A stretch of DNA of 7,762 nt from Bacteroidales bacterium (GCA_030523385.1 JAUNIV010000013.1:1-7762); one strand, 5' to 3'. Shown: positions 1-6,465, numbered from the stretch's first letter. Notes: generated from the sequence alone by a model not told the origin. Numbers and translations are program-made.

Positions 1-75
1 CAAGTGATAAACTGTTTTTTTAATCCTCTTTTTGGTTACGAATGATAATTTATACGAAAAAAAATCTTAGTTTTA
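1..75. other. AT-rich upstream intergenic DNA, no gene seen
   Basis: No reading frame here is long enough or patterned enough to support as a gene. The stretch is strongly AT-rich, with a T run at about 15-21 and an A run at about 57-64. The A run lies directly upstream of the -33 element and could act as an UP-like element for RNA polymerase, but that is inference. Part of this DNA may be the 3' tail of a preceding gene outside the window; I cannot tell. Confidence 0.5.
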
Positions 76-106
76 TTTGCCAGTTAAGAAAAACGCTTTA
101 CCTTTG
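76..106 (+). promoter_or_regulatory. Bacteroidetes-type promoter of the ilv operon
   Basis: A TTTG at 76-79 is the candidate -33 element and TACCTTTG at 99-106 matches the -7 consensus TAnnTTTG used by the Bacteroidetes primary sigma factor. They are separated by 19 nt, within the usual range for this promoter class. Transcription would begin at about 110-114, roughly 20-25 nt before the leader-peptide ATG and about 220 nt before ilvD. The position just upstream of the leader peptide and attenuator is what an attenuated biosynthetic operon needs. The start site itself is inferred. Confidence 0.8.
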
Positions 107-134
107 CACCCGTTAAAGAAAAAAGAAAAGATAT

Positions 135-209
135 ATGAATGTTACTACTCTAAATAACCTGGCAGTCTTGCATATTATTCACGTCGTGGTGGTCGCACCG
201 GGAGCGTGA
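135..209 (+). CDS. Branched-chain amino acid-rich leader peptide (attenuator peptide)
   Basis: A 24-codon frame runs from ATG at 135 to TGA at 207, preceded by the A-rich stretch typical of Bacteroidetes translation starts. Eleven residues are branched-chain: Val at 3, 11 and 17-20, Leu at 6, 9 and 12, Ile at 14 and 15. They concentrate in the run LAVLHIIHVVVV (residues 9-20). The peptide is analogous to the E. coli ilv operon leader peptides in function and composition, not by alignment. It would act as a sensor: ribosomes slow at Ile/Val codons when those charged tRNAs are scarce. Stalling at Val17-Val20 places the ribosome edge just before 206, where the antiterminator arm starts, whereas a ribosome at the stop codon covers that arm. 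The four Val codons are GTC, GTG, GTG, GTC. No protein function beyond translation is expected. Confidence 0.85.
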   Translation: MNVTTLNNLAVLHIIHVVVVAPGA

Positions 210-289
210 GAAAGGTTGTGTATGTGTAGTTGTACATATAAGGAGATAAATGGAAGCCTTTCTCACAATGATGTGGGAGAGGCTTTTTT
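179..289 (+). promoter_or_regulatory. Transcription attenuator: competing antiterminator and terminator
   Basis: Three RNA pairings overlap. The antiterminator pairs 206-217 with 255-266, with GTGAGAAAGG at 206-215 exactly complementary to CCTTTCTCAC at 257-266, plus two further pairs (one G-U). The terminator pairs 254-266 with 273-285. They share 255-266, so they exclude each other. A weaker protector pairing of 179-183 (TCACG) with 205-209 (CGTGA), enclosing GGTG at 188-191 with CACC at 196-199, lies within the peptide's Val codons and would sequester the start of the antiterminator arm. Inferred logic: a stall at Ile/Val codons opens the protector and keeps 206-217 free, so the antiterminator forms and ilvD is transcribed. 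Efficient translation to the stop codon at 207-209 masks 206-217, and the terminator forms. This matches the trp/ilv style of ribosome-mediated attenuation rather than a T-box or metabolite riboswitch. Confidence 0.82.
254..289 (+). terminator. Intrinsic terminator of the ilv attenuator
   Basis: The left arm at 254-266 pairs with the right arm at 273-285 over 13 positions, including two G-U pairs, around the 6-nt loop at 267-272. A T run at 284-289 follows immediately. It lies between the leader peptide and ilvD, and its left arm is also the right arm of the antiterminator, so it is a conditional terminator rather than the end of a transcript. Confidence 0.88.
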
Positions 290-331
290 ATTTAAGAGTA
301 AGAGTTAAAAAGATAGATTTAGATAGGAAAG

Positions 332-2134
332 ATGAAGAATCAGTTACGCAGTTCGTTTAGCACGCAGGGCCGCCGGATGGCAGGAGCCAGAGCATTGTGG
401 GTGGCCAACGGCATGAAGAGGGAGATGATAGGAAAACCTATCATTGCCATAGTCAACTCGTTTACGCAGTTTGTTCCGGGGCATACACACCTGCACGAGA
501 TAGGTCAGCAGGTAAAAGCCGAAATAGAGAAATTGGGATGTTTCGCAGCGGAATTTAATACCATTGCCATTGACGACGGTATAGCTATGGGACATGACGG
601 CATGCTCTATTCGTTGCCCAGTCGAGACATCATAGCCGACAGCGTGGAATACATGGTCAATGCACATAAGGCGGATGCCATGGTGTGCATCAGCAACTGT
701 GACAAGATTACGCCGGGCATGCTGATGGCTGCCATGAGGCTGAACATCCCTACCGTATTCGTGTCGGGCGGACCGATGGAGGCCGGAGAATGGAACAACC
801 AGCATCTGGACTTGATTGATGCCATGATTAAGTCGGCCGATGCATCGGTGAGCGATGAAGATGTGGCACAGATAGAAAACAATGCCTGCCCCGGTTGCGG
901 TTGTTGTTCGGGCATGTTTACTGCCAACTCCATGAACTGCTTGAACGAAGCCATCGGATTGGGACTTCCCGGCAACGGGACTATCCTGGCTACACACGTA
1001 AACCGTGCCCGCCTGTTTAAGGACGCAGCCGCACTCATCGTGAAGAATGCTTATAAATATTACGAAGAAGGCGATGAAAGTGTATTGCCCCGCAGCATAG
1101 CCACACGCGATGCTTTCCTCAATGCCATGACGCTGGACATTGCCATGGGAGGTTCTACCAACACGGTGCTCCACTTGCTGGCTGTGGCTCACGAAGCCGG
1201 AGTAGATTTCAAGATGGATGACATCGACATGCTTTCGCGCCGCGTACCCTGTCTTTGCAAGGTAGCTCCCAACACTCAGAAGTATCACATTCAAGACGTA
1301 AACCGTGCCGGAGGTATCCTCAATATTTTGGGCGAACTGGCTAAGGGAGGTCTGTTGAAGACCGATGTGAAGCGTGTAGATGGACTGACATTGGCCGAGG
1401 CTATCGACAAGTATAATATTAATAAGGTAGAAATAGATGCCGAAGCACTCCGTATCTACATCAGTGCACCGGGCAATAAATTCAATATCAAGTTGGGTTC
1501 GCAGGACAGCGTGTACAAGGAACTCGATAAAGACCGTGCTTCGGGCTGCATCCGCGACTTGCAGCATGCTTACAGCAAAGACGGTGGTCTGGCTGTGCTG
1601 AAAGGCAACATAGCCCAAGACGGTTGTGTGGTGAAGACAGCCGGAGTGGACGAAAGCATCTGGAAGTTCTCCGGACCTGCCAAGGTGTTCGACTCACAGG
1701 AAGCAGCTTGCGAAGGTATTTTGGGTGGAAAAGTAGTGAGCGGAGACGTGGTGGTCATTACCCACGAAGGCCCTAAGGGAGGCCCCGGCATGCAGGAAAT
1801 GCTTTATCCGACCTCTTATATCAAGTCTAAGCATTTGGGTAAGGAATGCGCCTTGATTACCGACGGGCGTTTCAGCGGAGGTACTTCGGGACTGAGCATC
1901 GGACATATCTCGCCCGAAGCGGCAGCCGGAGGAAACATCGGAAAGATTATAGACGGTGACATCATCGAGATAGACATCCCGAACCGCAGCATCAACGTCA
2001 AGCTGAGCGACGAAGAACTGGCAGCACGCCCCATGACACCCGTCACCAGAGACAGGCAAGTGTCTAAGAGCCTGAAGGCATACGCCAGCATGGTAAGTTC
2101 GGCAGACAAGGGCGGAGTGAGAATCATCGAATAA
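332..2134 (+). CDS. ilvD: Dihydroxy-acid dehydratase
   Basis: IlvD (EC 4.2.1.9) dehydrates 2,3-dihydroxyisovalerate and 2,3-dihydroxy-3-methylvalerate to the 2-keto acids that precede valine/leucine and isoleucine. It is a cytoplasmic Fe-S, Mg-dependent enzyme. The 600 residues are full length and align from end to end with the E. coli type as I recall it. Visible landmarks are NSFTQFVPGH at 42-51, DDGIAMGHDGM at 81-91, SNCDKITPGM at 121-130 (Cys123), ACPGCGCCSGMFTANSM at 185-201 (Cys192 in the cluster-ligand position) and GRFSGGTSGLSIGH near residues 511-524. The region around residue 50 has no Cys, unlike the oxygen-tolerant [2Fe-2S] enzymes with a PCN motif, so an oxygen-sensitive [4Fe-4S] form is likely. 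It is the first gene after the attenuator, with ilvB 30 nt downstream. The ATG at 332 follows AGGAAAG and gives the usual family N-terminus. Confidence 0.97.
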   Translation: MKNQLRSSFSTQGRRMAGARALWVANGMKREMIGKPIIAIVNSFTQFVPGHTHLHEIGQQVKAEIEKLGCFAAEFNTIAIDDGIAMGHDGMLYSLPSRDIIADSVEYMVNAHKADAMVCISNCDKITPGMLMAAMRLNIPTVFVSGGPMEAGEWNNQHLDLIDAMIKSADASVSDEDVAQIENNACPGCGCCSGMFTANSMNCLNEAIGLGLPGNGTILATHVNRARLFKDAAALIVKNAYKYYEEGDESVLPRSIATRDAFLNAMTLDIAMGGSTNTVLHLLAVAHEAGVDFKMDDIDMLSRRVPCLCKVAPNTQKYHIQDVNRAGGILNILGELAKGGLLKTDVKRVDGLTLAEAIDKYNINKVEIDAEALRIYISAPGNKFNIKLGSQDSVYKELDKDRASGCIRDLQHAYSKDGGLAVLKGNIAQDGCVVKTAGVDESIWKFSGPAKVFDSQEAACEGILGGKVVSGDVVVITHEGPKGGPGMQEMLYPTSYIKSKHLGKECALITDGRFSGGTSGLSIGHISPEAAAGGNIGKIIDGDIIEIDIPNRSINVKLSDEELAARPMTPVTRDRQVSKSLKAYASMVSSADKGGVRIIE

Positions 2135-2164
2135 GTTAAGAATTAAATTCTCGATTTTACAACT

Positions 2165-3862
2165 ATGGCAAAAGAAAAAATCACAGGAGCAGAGGCGTTG
2201 ATGCGTTCTTTGGAATATCAGGGAGTGAAGACCTTGTTTGGTTATCCCGGAGGTTCCATTATGCCTACTTTTGATGCTCTGTACGACCATCGGAATACAT
2301 TGAACCATATATTGGTACGTCACGAACAGGGAGCTGCCCATGCAGCACAAGGCTTTGCCCGTGTATCGGGTGAGGTTGGTGTCTGTCTGGTCACCAGCGG
2401 TCCGGGAGCCACAAACACCATTACCGGTGTGGCCGATGCCATGATAGACAGTACGCCTATTGTGGTGATTGCCGGACAGGTAGGAGCTTCTTTCCTCGGT
2501 ACGGATGCTTTTCAGGAAGTCGATTTGGTAGGTGTTACGCAGCCTATCAGCAAATGGAGTTATCAGATTCGTAGGGCAGAAGACGTGGCATGGGCAGTGG
2601 CTCGTGCGTTCTACATAGCAAAGAGCGGACGTCCGGGTCCTGTGGTGCTGGACTTTGCCAAGAATGCACAGGTGGAGATGGTGGACTATGAGCCTATGAA
2701 GCTGGACTTCATACGCAGCTACGATCCCGAACCGGACATTGACAAGGAATGCTTGCAGGAAGCAGCCGACTTGATAAACAGTGCCGAACGTCCGTTGGTA
2801 TTGGTTGGCCAGGGAGTAGAATTAGGCAATGCACAGGATGAACTGCGTGCATTCATCGAAAAGGCGGACATGCCTTGCGGATGTACGTTGTTGGGACTGT
2901 CGGCCATTCCTACCGCTCATCCTCTGAATAAAGGAATGTTGGGTATGCACGGCAACTTAGGCCCGAATGTAAAGACCAACGAATGCGATGTGTTGATAGC
3001 CGTGGGCATGCGCTTTGACGACCGTGTGACCGGCAATCTGGATACATACGCCAAGCAGGCTAAGGTGATTCATCTCGACATTGACCGCTCTGAGATAAAC
3101 AAGAATGTGAAAGTGGATGTGCCTGTAGTGGGCAACTGCAAGAAGACATTGGCTCTGCTGACGCATCTCATCAAAGAGAACAAGCATACCGAATGGATAG
3201 AGAGCTTTGCCGAATACGAAAAGACAGAATATGAGCGGGTAATCAATAAGGAAATCCATCCGACGGAAGGACCGCTGAACATGGGAGAGGTGGTACGCGC
3301 CGTGAGTGAGGCTTCGCACAACGAAGCAATCCTGGTGACAGACGTTGGTCAGAACCAGTTGATGGCAGCCCGTTACTTCAAGTATAGTAAAAGCCGTAGC
3401 ATTGTGACTTCGGGCGGATTGGGCACGATGGGATTCGGACTTCCTGCCGCCATAGGAGCAACCTTCGGACGTCCCGACCGCACGGTGTGTGTGTTTATGG
3501 GAGACGGTGGCTTGCAAATGAACCTTCAGGAGTTGGGCACCGTGATGGAACAAAAAGCTCCCGTAAAGATCATTCTGCTGAACAATAACTATTTGGGCAA
3601 TGTACGCCAGTGGCAGGCCATGTTCTTCAATCATCGCTACTCGTTTACTCCGATGCTGAATCCCGACTACATGAAGATAGCCGAAGCCTACGAGATACCT
3701 TCGCGCCGCGTGATAAACCGCGAAGACTTGCAGGATGCCATCAGCGAAATGTTGGCTACGGATGGTCCGTTCCTGCTGGAAGCCTGCGTCATAGAAGAAG
3801 GCAACGTCATGCCTATGACTCCTCCGGGCGGCACGGTGAACCAAATGTTGCTGGAGTGTTGA
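2165..3862 (+). CDS. ilvB: Acetohydroxyacid synthase, large catalytic subunit
   Basis: The product (EC 2.2.1.6) condenses pyruvate with pyruvate or 2-ketobutyrate, giving acetolactate or acetohydroxybutyrate, the committed step of the pathway. It uses thiamine diphosphate, Mg and FAD. Its 565 residues match the family length. The N-terminal ThDP-enzyme domain carries the catalytic Glu54 in RHEQGAAHA. A central FAD-binding domain follows at about 190-340, and the C-terminal ThDP domain has GDGG at 446-449 and NNN at 473-475, the two ends of the diphosphate/Mg-binding motif. Trp483 in VRQWQ corresponds to the Trp that, in characterised AHAS enzymes, gives preference for 2-ketobutyrate. That argues for the anabolic enzyme rather than a catabolic acetolactate synthase. 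It lies 30 nt after ilvD and 39 nt before its regulatory subunit gene, so the two subunits should be made together. Confidence 0.97.
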   Translation: MAKEKITGAEALMRSLEYQGVKTLFGYPGGSIMPTFDALYDHRNTLNHILVRHEQGAAHAAQGFARVSGEVGVCLVTSGPGATNTITGVADAMIDSTPIVVIAGQVGASFLGTDAFQEVDLVGVTQPISKWSYQIRRAEDVAWAVARAFYIAKSGRPGPVVLDFAKNAQVEMVDYEPMKLDFIRSYDPEPDIDKECLQEAADLINSAERPLVLVGQGVELGNAQDELRAFIEKADMPCGCTLLGLSAIPTAHPLNKGMLGMHGNLGPNVKTNECDVLIAVGMRFDDRVTGNLDTYAKQAKVIHLDIDRSEINKNVKVDVPVVGNCKKTLALLTHLIKENKHTEWIESFAEYEKTEYERVINKEIHPTEGPLNMGEVVRAVSEASHNEAILVTDVGQNQLMAARYFKYSKSRSIVTSGGLGTMGFGLPAAIGATFGRPDRTVCVFMGDGGLQMNLQELGTVMEQKAPVKIILLNNNYLGNVRQWQAMFFNHRYSFTPMLNPDYMKIAEAYEIPSRRVINREDLQDAISEMLATDGPFLLEACVIEEGNVMPMTPPGGTVNQMLLEC

Positions 3863-3901
3863 AAGGAAAAATAAGAACTAAAAGGTGGAGAATTTAAGCT
3901 T

Positions 3902-4465
3902 ATGGATAAGACTTTATATACATTAATCGTTCATTCGGAAAACATTGCCGGTCTGCTGAACCAGATAACGGCTGTGTTTACCCGTCGTCAGATCAACATT
4001 GAGAGCCTCAATGTGTCTGCCTCTTCCATCAAAGGCGTACATAAATATACCATTACCGCCTGGACCACTCAGGATGTCATAGAAAAAGTGGTGAAGCAGA
4101 TAGAACGGAAGATAGACGTATTGCAGGCACACTATTTCACCGACGATGAAATCTACCAGCACGAAGTGGCTTTGTATAAACTCTCTACTCCGGAGTTTGA
4201 GAAGAATCCCATCGCTTCCAAGGTTATCCGCCGTTACAATGCCCGCATTGTAGAGGTGAACCCCGTATTCTCCATCGTAGAGAAGAACGGCATGAGCGAG
4301 GAAATCACTTCTCTTTACGAAGAGTTGCGTGCGCTGGATTGTGTGCTCCAGTTTGTCCGTTCAGGACGTGTGGCCATCACGACTACATGCTTTGAACGTG
4401 TGAACGAGTACCTGATGATGCGTGAAGAAAAGTATCGCCAACAGAAGCAGGAGGCAGGACAATAA
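3902..4465 (+). CDS. ilvN: Acetohydroxyacid synthase, small regulatory subunit
   Basis: This is the regulatory partner of IlvB (also called IlvH), which activates the catalytic subunit and transmits feedback inhibition by valine. The N-terminal ACT domain (about 5-80) begins LYTLIVHSENIAGLLNQI and contains NIESLNV at 32-38. Asn14, Gly17 and Asn32 align with E. coli IlvH Asn11, Gly14 and Asn29, positions tied to valine binding, so valine sensitivity is predicted. A second ACT-like domain (about 90-165) follows, then a short charged tail ending MREEKYRQQKQEAGQ. At 187 residues it is longer than E. coli IlvH (163), the extra length being mostly tail and linker. GGAG at 3887-3890, 11 nt before ATG, is one of the few Shine-Dalgarno-like sequences in the operon. 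The TAA stop shares its last base with the ATG of the next gene. Confidence 0.95.
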   Translation: MDKTLYTLIVHSENIAGLLNQITAVFTRRQINIESLNVSASSIKGVHKYTITAWTTQDVIEKVVKQIERKIDVLQAHYFTDDEIYQHEVALYKLSTPEFEKNPIASKVIRRYNARIVEVNPVFSIVEKNGMSEEITSLYEELRALDCVLQFVRSGRVAITTTCFERVNEYLMMREEKYRQQKQEAGQ

Positions 4466-5205
4466 TGACCGACCGGAAAGTAGGAACATATAAGTTTGTG
4501 GCAGAGCCGTTCCACTGCGATTTCAGTGGCAAGCTCACGTTGGGCATGTTGGGCAACCATTTGCTGAACTGTGCCGGGTTTCATGCCACGGACAGAGGCT
4601 TCGGAATGGCTACGCTGAACGAGAACCATTACACATGGGTGCTCTCCCGTCTGGCCATCGAGCTGGAAGACTTGCCTGTGCAGTACGAAGACTTCAGCAT
4701 ACAGACGTGGGTAGAGGCTGTTTACCGCCTGTTTACAGACCGCAACTTCTCCATACTGGATAAGGAAGGCAGGGTGATAGGCTATGCCCGTTCGGTGTGG
4801 GCCATGATCAGCATCGAAAGCCGCAAGCCTGCCGACTTGCTGAACCTGCATGGAGGCAGCATCATGGATTATGTGTGCGACAAGGAATGTCCCATCGACA
4901 AGCCGGGACGCATCAAGGTGACAGAGAAAACTCCGTGGGCCGAATATCGCACCAAATACAGCGACATAGACATCAACGGCCATGTGAACAGCATCAAGTA
5001 CATCGAGCACATCCTCGACTTGTTCCCTCTGGACTCTTTCCGCGGAAGGCGTGTCAGACGTTTCGAGATGGCTTATGTGGCCGAAAGCTATTACGGCGAT
5101 GTACTCAGCTTCTTCTGTCAGGAAACGGAGCCGGGCACCTACGATATAGAAGTGAAAAAGAACGGCACGGATGTGGTCGTTCGCAGTAAAGTGATATTTA
5201 TTTAG
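4465..5205 (+). CDS. FatA-type acyl-ACP thioesterase
   Basis: This is a predicted acyl-[acyl carrier protein] hydrolase (acyl-ACP thioesterase family, PF01643 type), releasing free fatty acid from ACP in the cytoplasm. Its 246 residues fit a tandem hot-dog fold: N-terminal half about 1-135, C-terminal half about 150-246. The C-terminal catalytic motif is YSDIDINGHVNSIKYIEHIL, resembling the plant FatA/FatB DxNxHVNN motif. The candidate catalytic residues are Asp169, Asn171 and His173, with Glu207 in FEMAYVAESYYGD. The Cys next to that Glu in plant enzymes is Ser208 here, consistent with models in which the Cys is not essential. Its ATG overlaps the ilvN stop codon (TAATG), so translation is probably coupled. 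I know this family from Bacteroides genomes in the same ilv neighbourhood. Chain-length preference cannot be read from the sequence. Confidence 0.92.
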   Translation: MTDRKVGTYKFVAEPFHCDFSGKLTLGMLGNHLLNCAGFHATDRGFGMATLNENHYTWVLSRLAIELEDLPVQYEDFSIQTWVEAVYRLFTDRNFSILDKEGRVIGYARSVWAMISIESRKPADLLNLHGGSIMDYVCDKECPIDKPGRIKVTEKTPWAEYRTKYSDIDINGHVNSIKYIEHILDLFPLDSFRGRRVRRFEMAYVAESYYGDVLSFFCQETEPGTYDIEVKKNGTDVVVRSKVIFI

Positions 5206-5218
5206 TTTAGTAACAATA

Positions 5219-5237
5219 GGGCGGCGCAGTGTTGCCC
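5219..5237 (+). promoter_or_regulatory. Hairpin in the thioesterase-ilvC gap
   Basis: GGGCGGC at 5219-5225 pairs with GTTGCCC at 5231-5237 (7 pairs, two of them G-U) around the loop GCAGT. No immediate T run follows, only TTTTT at 5249-5253 after 11 other bases, so it is not a convincing terminator. It could be an RNA processing or stabilising element that separates ilvC expression from the upstream genes. The structure is visible; the role is inference. Confidence 0.4.
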
Positions 5238-5258
5238 GTAAAATTAGTTTTTAAGAAA

Positions 5259-6302
5259 ATGGCACAATTGAATTTTGGCGGTGTTATCGAAAATGTAGTA
5301 ACCCGCGAAGAATTTCCTTTGGAAAAGGCACGTGAAGTATTGAAAGATGAAACAATCGCTGTTATCGGTTACGGCGTACAGGGTCCGGGTCAGTCACTGA
5401 ACCTGCGCGACAATGGTTTCAATGTAATCGTAGGCCAGCGTCAGGGTAAAACATTTGAAAAGGCTATTGCCGACGGATGGGTTCCAGGCGAAACTTTGTT
5501 CAGCATTGAAGAAGCTTGCCAGAAGGCAACCATCGTGATGTGCTTGTTGTCTGATGCCGCTGTCATGTCAGTATGGCCCACTATCAAGCAGTATCTCACT
5601 CCGGGCAAGGCTCTGTATTTCTCTCATGGCTTCGCCATCACATGGAATGACCGCACGGGTGTAGTTCCTCCTGCCGATATCGACGTTATCATGGTAGCTC
5701 CCAAGGGTTCGGGTACTTCATTGCGTACCATGTTCCTCGAAGGCCGTGGCTTGAACTCTTCATACGCCATCTATCAGGATGTAACCGGCAAGGCATACGA
5801 CCGCACCATCGCTTTGGGTATCGGTATCGGTTCAGGCTATCTGTTTGAGACTACCTTCATCCGCGAAGCTACTTCCGACCTGACTGGCGAACGCGGTTCA
5901 TTGATGGGTGCTATCCAGGGCTTGCTGTTGGCTCAGTACGAAGTGTTGCGTGAAAACGGACATACTCCTTCTGAGGCTTTCAACGAAACAGTAGAAGAGC
6001 TGACTCAGTCATTGATGCCGCTCTTTGCCAAGAACGGTATGGACTGGATGTATGCCAACTGCTCTACCACAGCACAGCGCGGTGCGTTGGATTGGATGAC
6101 TCCGTTCCACGATGCTATCAAGCCGGTAGTACAGAAGTTGTATGAAAGCGTGAAGTCAGGTCACGAAGCTCAGATCTCTATCGATTCTAACTCTAAGCCC
6201 GACTATCGCGAGAAGCTGGAAAAAGAACTGAAAGCATTGCGCGAAAGCGAAATGTGGCAGGCTGCCGTAACAGTTCGTCAGTTGCGTCCGGAAAATAATT
6301 GA
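5259..6302 (+). CDS. ilvC: Ketol-acid reductoisomerase (fungal-like type)
   Basis: KARI (EC 1.1.1.86) isomerises and reduces acetolactate and acetohydroxybutyrate to the dihydroxy acids used by IlvD, with NAD(P)H and Mg. I chose ATG at 5259 (MAQLNFGGV, 347 residues), after an A-rich TTAAGAAA, over an in-frame GTG at 5229 that lies inside a hairpin and adds ten atypical residues. The Rossmann motif GYGVQGPGQSLNLRDNG is at 37-53, the cofactor-loop segment is GQRQGKT at 59-65, and the conserved His123 is in SHGF. Asp207 and Glu211 in SDLTGERG are the expected first two Mg ligands. Acidic residues in FNETVEEL (241-248) probably supply more. The helical C-terminal domain covers about 186-347. GPGQ and SGTSLR replace the GHAH and PGHTVR usual in bacterial class I enzymes, and the protein resembles yeast Ilv5. 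The operon's last gene is rich in GGT/GGC glycine codons. Confidence 0.96.
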   Translation: MAQLNFGGVIENVVTREEFPLEKAREVLKDETIAVIGYGVQGPGQSLNLRDNGFNVIVGQRQGKTFEKAIADGWVPGETLFSIEEACQKATIVMCLLSDAAVMSVWPTIKQYLTPGKALYFSHGFAITWNDRTGVVPPADIDVIMVAPKGSGTSLRTMFLEGRGLNSSYAIYQDVTGKAYDRTIALGIGIGSGYLFETTFIREATSDLTGERGSLMGAIQGLLLAQYEVLRENGHTPSEAFNETVEELTQSLMPLFAKNGMDWMYANCSTTAQRGALDWMTPFHDAIKPVVQKLYESVKSGHEAQISIDSNSKPDYREKLEKELKALRESEMWQAAVTVRQLRPENN

Positions 6303-6307
6303 TGATT

Positions 6308-6322
6308 TTCCGCTGAGCGGAA
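6308..6322 (+). other. Small perfect hairpin just after ilvC
   Basis: TTCCGC at 6308-6313 and GCGGAA at 6317-6322 form a perfect 6-bp stem with the 3-nt loop TGA, starting 6 nt after the ilvC stop codon. It has no T run, so it is probably not a terminator. It may protect the mRNA 3' end together with the terminator downstream. Confidence 0.45.
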
Positions 6323-6337
6323 GACAATCATAAAGCA

Positions 6338-6404
6338 GAAGGTGTGCCTTTGCATGGAATTGCTGTCAGCAGTAATTTCCGGCGGGCACACTTTTCTTTT
6401 TTTT
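6338..6404 (+). terminator. Intrinsic terminator of the ilv operon
   Basis: The outer stem pairs 6338-6348 with 6385-6395, with GTGTGCC at 6342-6348 exactly complementary to GGCACAC at 6385-6391 and weaker pairs outside. An inner stem pairs GGAATTGCTG at 6356-6365 with 6370-6380, allowing one bulge and one G-U pair, around the loop TCAG. A T-rich run (TTTTCTTTTTTTT, 6392-6404) follows. It lies 35-100 nt after the ilvC stop and before the next promoter, so it should end the ilv transcript. Confidence 0.85.
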
Positions 6405-6433
6405 ATTATTTATAAAAAATAAATGTTCATGGG

Positions 6434-6465
6434 GTTGTTCGCTTCTCGGGCAGTCGGTAATTTTG
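6434..6465 (+). promoter_or_regulatory. Bacteroidetes-type promoter of the TonB-domain gene
   Basis: TAATTTTG at 6458-6465 matches the -7 consensus TAnnTTTG. GTTG at 6434-6437 is a reasonable -33 element with 20-nt spacing. Transcription should start at about 6469-6473, only about 8-12 nt before the first ATG at 6481. With the terminator upstream, this makes the next gene a separate transcription unit. Confidence 0.7.

Noticed and set aside
110..331. T-box or metabolite riboswitch in the ilv leader
   Set aside because: I see no T-box sequence or complex conserved aptamer. The Val/Ile-rich peptide and two competing hairpins account for the leader.
344..1618. Long open frame (424 codons) on the minus strand within ilvD
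   Set aside because: It lies wholly opposite a full-length, clearly recognised ilvD. The translation has no family pattern and is rich in His, Cys and Arg, as expected of an antisense shadow of a coding frame.
4797..5189. Plus-strand frame of 130 codons inside the thioesterase gene
   Set aside because: It is an alternate-frame shadow of a gene with intact catalytic motifs, with no start signal or recognisable composition.
5246..5253. TAGTTTTT as a possible -7 element for an ilvC promoter
   Set aside because: It lacks the final G of TAnnTTTG, and no TTTG-like -33 element lies 19-21 nt upstream. The position is also almost at the start codon.
5229..5258. GTG start ten codons upstream of ilvC
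   Set aside because: It falls in the loop of the 5219-5237 hairpin and adds residues (LPVKLVFKK) not typical of IlvC. ATG at 5259 gives the family N-terminus MAQLNFGGV.
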